Source: Poteriospumella lacustris (Eukaryota > Sar > Chrysophyceae > Chromulinales > Dinobryaceae). From it: 29,408 nt of DNA. The position numbers were made by a program, and so were the translations under genes. Of this stretch, positions 11,416 through 20,400 are shown in pieces; position 1 is the stretch's first letter, and the number at the start of each line of letters is the position of its first letter. The notes beneath the pieces were generated by a model that saw nothing but the letters and a program-made list of their open reading frames with translations, was not told the origin of the DNA and did not search any database. The DNA is taken from the NCBI GenBank assembly GCA_008000375.1, contig SMOI01000061.1, positions 112,972 to 142,379 of the forward strand. The letters run 5' to 3'.

Positions 11416-14400
11416 TTAGTTGGCAGAGATCGGAGACAGCTCTTCGTAGTCGACGCGGAGCGAGTCCCGCTGCAGGTTCGTCCACTGGGCCGCCGCCGCG
11501 CGACGGAGACGCTCGGTCGTCGACGTCGCGTCGCGGGTCTTCGCCAACGTCATCGACGCCGTCGCCAGGGCGCTGCACGGCACGTGGCGGCCATCGCTGT
11601 TCAGGCAACACGACTTCTCGAACCACAGGCGATTCCGGTGCGCGTTCTTCGCCGTGCGGTGGCAGAAGTCGACGATCCGCTGCGGGTCGCTGGCGCTGGG
11701 GATGCGGCGATGGGGCGCGACGTACGCGGCGGTGTTCAGCAGGTCACACGTCAGGCACGAGGCGCACTGCGTGTCGTAGCCCAAGGCGCACGGCTTGACG
11801 ATGTACTCGTCGTCGGCGCAGGCGGAGCACGGCGCGCACTGCGTGTTGCTGTCGTTGGCGCACGGCTGCCGCACGAACGTGCCGAAGGGACACGTCTTGC
11901 ACGGCGCGCAGACCGCGTCCATGAAGCCGCGGCAGGGAAACATCGCGTACATCGCGTTGCTCGTGTAGGGCGAGCCCGACGGGCCGTCGCTGGCGATGGA
12001 CACGTCGTAGGCGGCCCCGGCGGCGCACGAGCGACACGTCTGACAGACGCGGTCCTCCAGCGACGAGCAGTTCGCCGCGATGAACTGCGTCGGCAGCGGA
12101 CAGGCGCCGCAGACGGGCGCCCCTTCAACGACGTAGCCGAGGCGCTCGGCGGCGGTGGCGGTGGCGGGCAGCCGGTAGTTGCTGTTGACGGCGTCCAGCG
12201 CGGGGTTGCGGCCCTGCGACCGGCCGATGGTGCCCGCGAGGTAGTTGGGCGCGTAGGCCTTGTCGCGCACCGCGTAGCCCGAGGCGACCACGAGGCCCAG
12301 CGCACCGCTCGGCGCGGTGGCGTTCAAAAACGCGAAGAAGTCGACGCCGAGGAACGCGCCCGTGAAGATGCTGCGCGCGCACGAGCGGTTCGTGTAGGCG
12401 TCGCCGCCGTGGCGGAACTGTTCGTCGTAGAGGCGCGACGCGTTGACGAGGACCAGGTTCCGGTGCGGGCCGACGACGGTGTGGGCCGCCTCGGCGAGCA
12501 GCTGGCGCACGTACGCGAAGGAGAGGCAGTAGTCGTCCGCGGCGGGGTCGAACGTGTAGCGCACGCGCGTCGCGCGCCGCTGGTACGTCCAGTCGACGGC
12601 GACGTCGTCGAGGCTGGCGCCTTCGTCGGCGCGTTTCCGTTCGATTTGGCGCCTCAGAAAGAGCGGCAGGCCGATGGTGGGGGCGTTGGCGGCGGCGACG
12701 TCGGCGGCGAGCTCCGCCGACTGCCGCAGAAACGCCGGGTGCGTCACGTAGAGCGCCGTGGCGTTGGTCACGTCGACGGGCTCGGAGAAGTCGAGCGTCA
12801 GCGTGAACGTCGCGTTGTCGTAGAACCAGCGCGTCAGCGTCGGCGGCGTCGCGTCGACGACGAGCGTCGACGGGGCCAGCGGAGGGTACGGCCGCAGCTT
12901 CGACGTGGTGGGGCCGTTCTTGAGGTTGTCGACGACGGAGCCGTCGTAGTGCGGCGTGACCTGGTTCGCCGCGTGGTCGCGCGCGAAGGCCTCGGTGAAC
13001 GTGAGGAAGCTGCGCGTGGCGTCGACGCCGATGTTGGCGTCGCGCAGCGTCCGGACGGCGTCGGCGTCGTCGATCAGCAGCGTCAGCTCTTGGCACTCGC
13101 GCGCATCGGCCGCTTGGTTCGCCGGCGACAGTTGCTCGGCGATGGCCACCGGCGCCGCGGCGAAGGCCCGCAGACGCGCCATGGCGGCCGCGTCCGCCGC
13201 GAGGTACTGCGGCTCAACGGGCAGCGCGCCGACGAGCACCTTGGACGCGTTGAGGTTCAAGAACTGGCCGAAGCGCCGCGTGTTGAAGTTCTGCAGAAAG
13301 GCGACGTGCAGCTGCAGCGCGCGCACGTCGACGCACTCGGAGAACGCCAGGTGCACGACGACGGGCGCCGTGTCCATGTTCAGCACGTACGCGGCCACCG
13401 ACGGCCGCACGCGGTCGATCTCGTACGACGACAGCGCGTACGCCGAGCGGTACTGCGTCGCGGCGATGCCGTTGCCGACGTAGTCGGTGATGAAGGTCGC
13501 GTCGACGCTGAGGAAAGTCGTTTCGGTGGACGAGGCGAGCGGGTAGCGCCGCTTGAGGTTGTTCTGGTCGGTCGCCGACAGGACGAGCGTCATCGTCTCG
13601 GAGAGCACCGCGTTGCGGTCGGGGTTCGTCACGTACGAGCCGTTGGAGACGTAGGCGGTGGCGACGCCGCCGACGGTGACCTGCGCGGTGGTCGTGGGCG
13701 TCAGTCGGTAGAAGAAATAGTCCGCGTCGCGGATGTCGTCGACGTGGCGGCGCGGACGCGTCGAGACCAGCGTCAGCCCCGCCACCTGGACGCTGCCGAG
13801 GATCGTGGGCTCGTCGAAGACCAGCGCCAGCTCGCCCACGTGCATGTCCAGCCGCGACGACACCAGCGTCGGCGGCGTCGCGTCGACGGTGAACGTGCGA
13901 CAGGCGAGCGCCTCGTTGTCGTAGATCGCGTCGACGACGTTGCCCGCCACGTCCGTCGCCAGCGCCTCTTGGCGCAGAAACGCCGCGTTTTTGTTGCGGA
14001 TCAGTTGGCCGGTGCGTTTCATGTTGTTGACGTCGGCGGTGGTGAGCGTCACGACGACGGTCTCCGCGTACAGCGCCGCCGCCGCCGACGACGTGGACGT
14101 GGACGTGGACGTGGTCGCCATCGTCTGCACGGCGACGCTGCCGCCGGTGAGGCGGTAGGCGACGCCGGCGGAGGACAAGAAGCGACTCTGCAGGATGAGC
14201 CGCGAGAGGTTGAACGAGTCGAGCGCCATCGGCTCGGAGAACTGCAGCGTCAGGCGCACGGGGGCGGCGTCCATGTCGAGGTCGAAGGCCGCGATGAACG
14301 GCGCGACGTGGTCCGCGACGAAGCCCTCGACGCGCATCGCGTCGGTGGGCGCGATGGGCTGCAGCACGTTGCCCGCCTGGTCGGTGGCCGCGCCGACGAT

Positions 14401-17400
14401 GACGCCGAGGAACACCGACGACGCGTTGCGCGCCAAGTCGCGCGGGTGGTTCTTGAGGAAGTTGGCGTCGTCGCGCGTCAGGTTCACGACCACCGACTGC
14501 CGCGTGTCGCTCCAGGAGAGCACGCCGCTGTCCTGCAGCCGCAGATAGCCGAGCGCCGCGTCGCTGCCGCCGCCGTTGGCGTTGTTGTAGTCGTGCGCCG
14601 CAACGCGCGTCGGCTGGAGGAAGAAGCGCGTGACGACGAACGAGTCGACGTCGATGGGCTCGTCGAAGTCGATCGTCAGCTGCTCGTGGCCCAGGTGCAG
14701 CGTCGCGTTGCGGACCGTCGGGTGGACCGTGTCGGCGAAGAAGCGACTGAGGCGCACCGAGGCGGGCACGAGCGCCTCGCCGAGACTCGCGTCGACGACC
14801 AGCGTCTGCGCCGTCGCGTAGAGATACACGTCGCGGCGCACGTCCGGCGCGGGGTTGAAGCGCGTCGCGAGGCGTTTGACGCGGTTCAAATTGTTCGTCG
14901 ACAGCGTCAGCGCGATGGCCAGCGACGAGGCGCTGTCGGGTCCGTACGTCGTCAGCGTCGAGAAGGTCGTGTCGGGCACCGGCTGCTGCGTCGCGTAGTC
15001 GAAGTCGGTGTCCGAGAGAAACGTCGTCAGCTTCACGTCGCCGGCGAACGCGTCGTTGAACTGAAACGCCCACGTCGAGATGTTCGTGAAGGCGGCGACG
15101 TCGACGCTCGTCGAGAAGACGACGAGGACGGCGCCCGTGTCCATGTCCAGCGACGCCTGCAGGATGCGCGGCCCCGGCTGCAGCGCGCCGAAGTAGTACG
15201 CGACGTTGTAGTCGGTCAGCGCGGTCGGCAGCGCGTCGGCGGCGAGCGCCGTCGCGTAGACGCGCGAGGTGACGAGGTTGCCGTAGATGTCGCGCGACAG
15301 GTACGCGCCGCCGCTGGGCGACGTCCGCGTCGTGAGCCACGTCGTCTCGAGGAGATCCGCCTGGCCGATCGTCGTGCCCGACACGAGCGACAGGTCGTCG
15401 ACGGTGAACTGGACGACGCGCGCGTCGGTCGTCGTGACGACGCTGCACTCGGCGCTCGTCCAGGTGACGACGGTGCTCGCCGCCTCGTCGCTGGCCGTCT
15501 GCAGCTGCCAGTCGGCGCAAGAGAAGTTGCCGATGCGCATCATCGACGAGAAGTACAGCGTCAGGCGCACGGACGCCGCCAGCAGTTCGACGTCGTAGGC
15601 CTCCAACACCGGCGCCGCCGTCCGCGCGGTGAACGTCGACGCGGCGCTCACGAGGAGCCCCGTGTCCACGTTGCCGACCCAGTCGCGCGCCCGTTGGAAC
15701 GCGATGACCGACGAGGCGGCGTCGCGGTAGAACGTGACCGCCTGGTGCTGTTGGTACAGACGCGCCGCGTAGAGCGCCTCGAAGCGGAACTGGTCCTCGC
15801 GGAGATAGGCCAAGTCGAAGCGCAGCGTGCGGTAGTCGACGCCGTCGGCGGTCTCGGCGTACTCGACGACGGTGAAGTTCGACAGCAGCAGGATCTGGCC
15901 GACGCGCTCGAGGTGGTCGGCGTCGGCAAAGAGCGCCGTGGAGGAGGCGTTGAAGGTGCTGACGAGGTACTGCAGCGCGGCGGAGCTGTTGGGCAGCAGG
16001 TAGACGCGGCTGACGGCGTTGGCGGCGGCGGCGTGGCCCGGCTGGAAGTCGCTGGCCTCGACGATGTCGTCGAAGGTGACCCACAGCGCGTACGCGTCCA
16101 GGTCGACGGCGAAGGACTCGATCGACGGCGGCGTCGTGTCCTCGACGACGGCCACCAGCGGGAACGGCGACGTCTCCGTGTTGCCGACGAAGACGTTGCC
16201 GCTGAGGTCGGCGATGGCGCCCTGGCGCAGCACGAGCGAGTCGAGCGTCTGGCCCGACAGGAGGTACTGGCGCTTGAGCGCGTCCCACGCGGGGTGGAAG
16301 AGCTGCGTCGCGGAGGTGAAGTGCAGCACGACGTCGGTGTCGTTCGCGAGGGCGAGCGTGATGTTGTCGGCGGCGTACGCGCGCAGCGGCGACGACGAGA
16401 ACGGCAGCGTCGCGTAGGGGAACTCGACGAGGTTGCCCTCGGTGGAGGAGAACAGGACGACGTCGGGCAGGACGAGGCTCGCGACGTCGACGGCCTCGCT
16501 GAAGTGGAGGCGCAGCTGGTTCAAGTTGAAGTTCAACGTGAAGCCGAGGCACAGCGGCGGCGACTCGTCGGGGACGAAGTAGCGAATGGGCCGCGGCAGG
16601 TCGTCGGGGATGGCGATGGTCGCCAGGCCGGGCACCAGGTCGTCCGCGTCGACCGAGGACGTCACGCCGAACGCCGCGCGCAGCAGCAGCCGCGGCGTGT
16701 AGTGCATCACGTCGGGCGACGGCAGCAGCGCCGCCGCGTCGCCGTCGGCGATGGCGGTCAGCAGCCCCGATAGCTTCAGCCCGTTGACGTCCTGCGCCTG
16801 CAGCTGCACGGCGTACGACTGGTAGTGCAGCGTGTGGTTCGTCAGGCGCTGCAGCACGTAGCCGGTGCCGACGAAGGTGTACGACAGCTGCGGGTTGTCG
16901 ACGCTGGTGACGTTGAGGCCGGTCAACGCGATCTGCGGCTGCACGAACCGCGCGGTGAAGGTCAGCGCCAGCGTCCCCGCGTCCATGTCGAGGTCCCAGT
17001 ACCAGACGGTCGGTCCCAGCTGCAGCGCCGACGCGTAGTCGATGGCGGCCAGCGCGTTGCCCGCCATGTCTCTGACGGACGCCGCCGTCGCGGTGAAGAA
17101 CGTGTGGTCCTGCGCGGCGCGGCCGAAGTCGTCGCGCAGCAGCGCGCTGGAGGCCATCATGTACTCGGCGTCCATGAGCACGTCCACCTCGACCACCGTC
17201 CGCAGCGCGTTGAAGCGGAAGAGGCTGCTCTTGTGCGACAGATACACCAGCGCCGAGCGGCCCGCGCCCGTCGAGCCGTTGTAGACGGCGTCCGTCTGGA
17301 ACGCCCACTGGCGAACGAAGTCGATGCTCGCGACGTCGACGGGCTCGTCGAAGAAAACCGTCAGCAGCTTCGTTCCGGACACCGACACGCCGACGATGCG

Positions 17401-20400
17401 AGGCGCCTGCGTATCGGCGGTGAAGCCGCGCACGGGCAGCACCTGCAGGTCGGGCACGGCCTCGTTGCCGTTGCCGAAGACGTCGCGGAACGCGTCCGGC
17501 TCCAGCCCCATAAACGTCGTCGCGGCGTCGCGGGCGATGGCCTGCGTCGCCTTCAGCCGAATCAAATCCTTCGCGCTGAGCTGCACGCGGTGCGTCGTGT
17601 CGTAGCGGCGGGGGCCGAGACAGCGCGTCGTGTTCGTCAGGAACATTTTGCGGTTGTTGTCGTCGAGCAGGCGGCTCTGCTCGTCGGCCAAGGCGCCGAG
17701 GAACTGCTGCGCCTGGAAGAAGACGCGGTCGAAGGCGAAGCTGCGGCAGTCGACGACCTCGTCGAAGCGCATCGTCATGCCGCCGTCCTGCATCGACAGG
17801 TTGAACCACACGAGCGACGGCGGCCGCTGGTCCGCGACGAAGTGCGTCACCTGGACACCGTAGCGGTACAGGACGACTTCGTTGGCGTTCGCCGGCGTCG
17901 CGAGGTCCTCGAAGGACCCCGCGAGGAACGACAGATACGTCTGCGCGGCCGACAGGACCAGGCGGCGCGCGCGACGCATCATGTTGTCCGCGTCGTCCGT
18001 GCCGATGTGCACGACGACGTAGTTCGTCGGCTGGTACCGCGCCGCGCGCTCGATGTACGACGAAGCCGTCGTCAACGTGTAGTTCTCGCTGGGCGACGTC
18101 GTGGCGGCGGCGAGCGTGAACGCGTCGACGGCGATCGAGGACACGTTGACGGCCTCGGAGAAGTTCAGCACGAGCTTGCGCGCGTTCATGTTCAGTGTGT
18201 ACGCGACGAGGTACGGCGCCTCGGTGTCCCGCGTCAGCGACGACGCTTGCAGCGCCGTCGCCGAGGCGATGGCGGCCAGCGCCAACGGCGGAGACGACGA
18301 GGACAGGTCGTAGGCGGTGCCGGCGTAGGGGATGCGCAGGTAGACGTTGTTGCCCGTCGAGGCGAAGGCGAACTGCGCCAGGACGAGCTCGCGCATCGTC
18401 ATGAAGGCGAAGCCCTCGTTCAGCGAGGCCGACGAGGGGTAGACGTTCAGGTCGAGCGTGATGCTGTTCGTGCGGTTCGTGGCGTACGCCAGCGACGAGT
18501 ACGACAGGTACGCGTCGGAGATGGCGACTTCGCCCGGCCGCAGCGACGTCTCGCTCGCTTGGTCGTTGTACTGACTCGGCGTGAGGACGAGCTGGCTCGG
18601 CAGCAGCGCGATCGTGGACACCTCGACGGGCTTGGACAGGTACACGGCCATGAGGCCCTGCTGGACGTCCAGCGTGAACGACGTCACCGTGGGCGCCTGG
18701 GCGTCGTACGTGATGTGGACGCAGGGCAGCGTCATCGACGGCGTGCGCGACATGGTGCGGCCGAGCGCGTCGGTGACGGCGTCTTCGCTGATGGCGAGTT
18801 TGATGGCGGCGAGGTCCATGATGGACAGCACCTCCTGCGCGTCGGCCGCCGAGTAGACGATGCGCAACATGTGGTCGCGCGTGCCCGCGAAGAACTCGTC
18901 CGCTGTCTGCGCCGCGTTCGGCATCGAGAACGAGGTGAACGAGTCGAAGCGGTACGACGCCATCGACGTGCGCAGCGTGAAGCTGCGCGCCTTCAGCGAG
19001 GTGATGTTCGCGGGGAACGGCATTTCGAGGATCAACGTGCGCTGCGACAGGTCCAAGCGGAACGAGAGGAACGTGAGGCCCTCCATCAGCGACGACGTCG
19101 ACCCGGAGAACGACGCGGTGTTGTTCAGGAACTCGCCCTTCGTCGCGTCCTTCACGGCGCCTTCGCGTCGCAGATAGGCGAAGGTGTTCGACTGCCGCGT
19201 GAAGATGCTGGCGCCCGTCAGCGTCGTCTTCACGTGCGTCAGGTCCAACGTGATGAAGTTCGTGTGCACGTGCCAGCGATCCGGCGTGGGGTACACGATC
19301 TTCGCGTACTCCAACGAGAACGTGGCGCCCGAGGTGCGTTTGAACGCGTGAATGCCGCCGGTCTGCACCGAGCTGGGCAGGATCGCCTCGGAGAAGTAGA
19401 ACGTCACGTTCGTGTACGAGCTCTCCTCCGCGTACAGCGCCAGCAGCGTCGGCGGGACGACGTCGGGGTTGAAGTAGTTCGCGGGGAACAGGTGGTAGCC
19501 GACGTTCTGCGCCCCGTAGACGTCGTGGCTCACGAGCTCGTTGCCGTAGACGTCGCGGACCGCGTCGAGCTCGGCGAACGTGACGAAGGACGTGTTCTGC
19601 GAGGTGAAGAGCGGCGGCCGCTGCTGCAAGTGCACGCGATCTTGATACGCCAAGTGGAACGTGACGTTTTGGGCGACCGCGTCGCTGGGCACCACGTACG
19701 AGTCCGGCGAGAGGTAGTAGGACACCACGCGGGACGAGTCGTTCACCCACAGGCCCAGCGCCGTCACGTTGATCAACGAGGTGCGCACGGGGACGGAGAA
19801 GTCGATGTAGACGTCGAGCGAGGACATGTCGACCGTCACGTTGTAGATCGACACGGGCCGCGACGGCGTCACCAGCCCGACGCTCGCGACGAAGGACACG
19901 GGCTGCACCGCCACGTACGACTTGTCGCCTTGCACCGAGTCGTAGTCCTCGAGCGCGCCGACGAACGCCCGCGAGAACGACAGGTAGCAGTTGTCGCTCG
20001 CCGTGCAGAAGTCGGTGAAGCCCGAGAGGTACGCCAGCTCGTCGGCCGAGAGCATCAGCTGCAAAAACGACGTCCGAGGACCCGTGCGCGCCACGAGACC
20101 CGACGACACTGTCGCCTCGGTCAGCGTCAGCGACCACGTCGACAGCGGCGTGAGCATCTCACGCGAATACAACGTCGCCTCGCTCGTCTGCACCGTCGCG
20201 ATGTCGATGGGCCGCGAGAAGTTGAAGCCCATGACCCCGCGGTCCAGGTCGATGGACCAGGCCTCGAGCACTGGCGGCGTTCGGTCGGTGACCAAGCGAC
20301 GCACCTTGATGGCGGCGGACTGCGGAATGTCGACCACTTTGTTGGGCCGCGGGACGACGACGCGGTCGTGGATGAGCGCGAAGGTGCACGCGAGGAACGT

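Noticed and set aside
11257-16773. Plus-strand open frame of 1,838 codons
   Set aside because: It lies antisense to the Ig-repeat gene, is Arg/Val/Asp/Gly-rich, has no domain or signal peptide, and is explained by GC3 bias of the true strand.
13214-20137. Second minus-strand frame of 2,307 codons inside the Ig-repeat gene
   Set aside because: It is rich in Arg, Ala, His and Pro without repeats or domains, while the chosen frame shows about 22 regular repeats.
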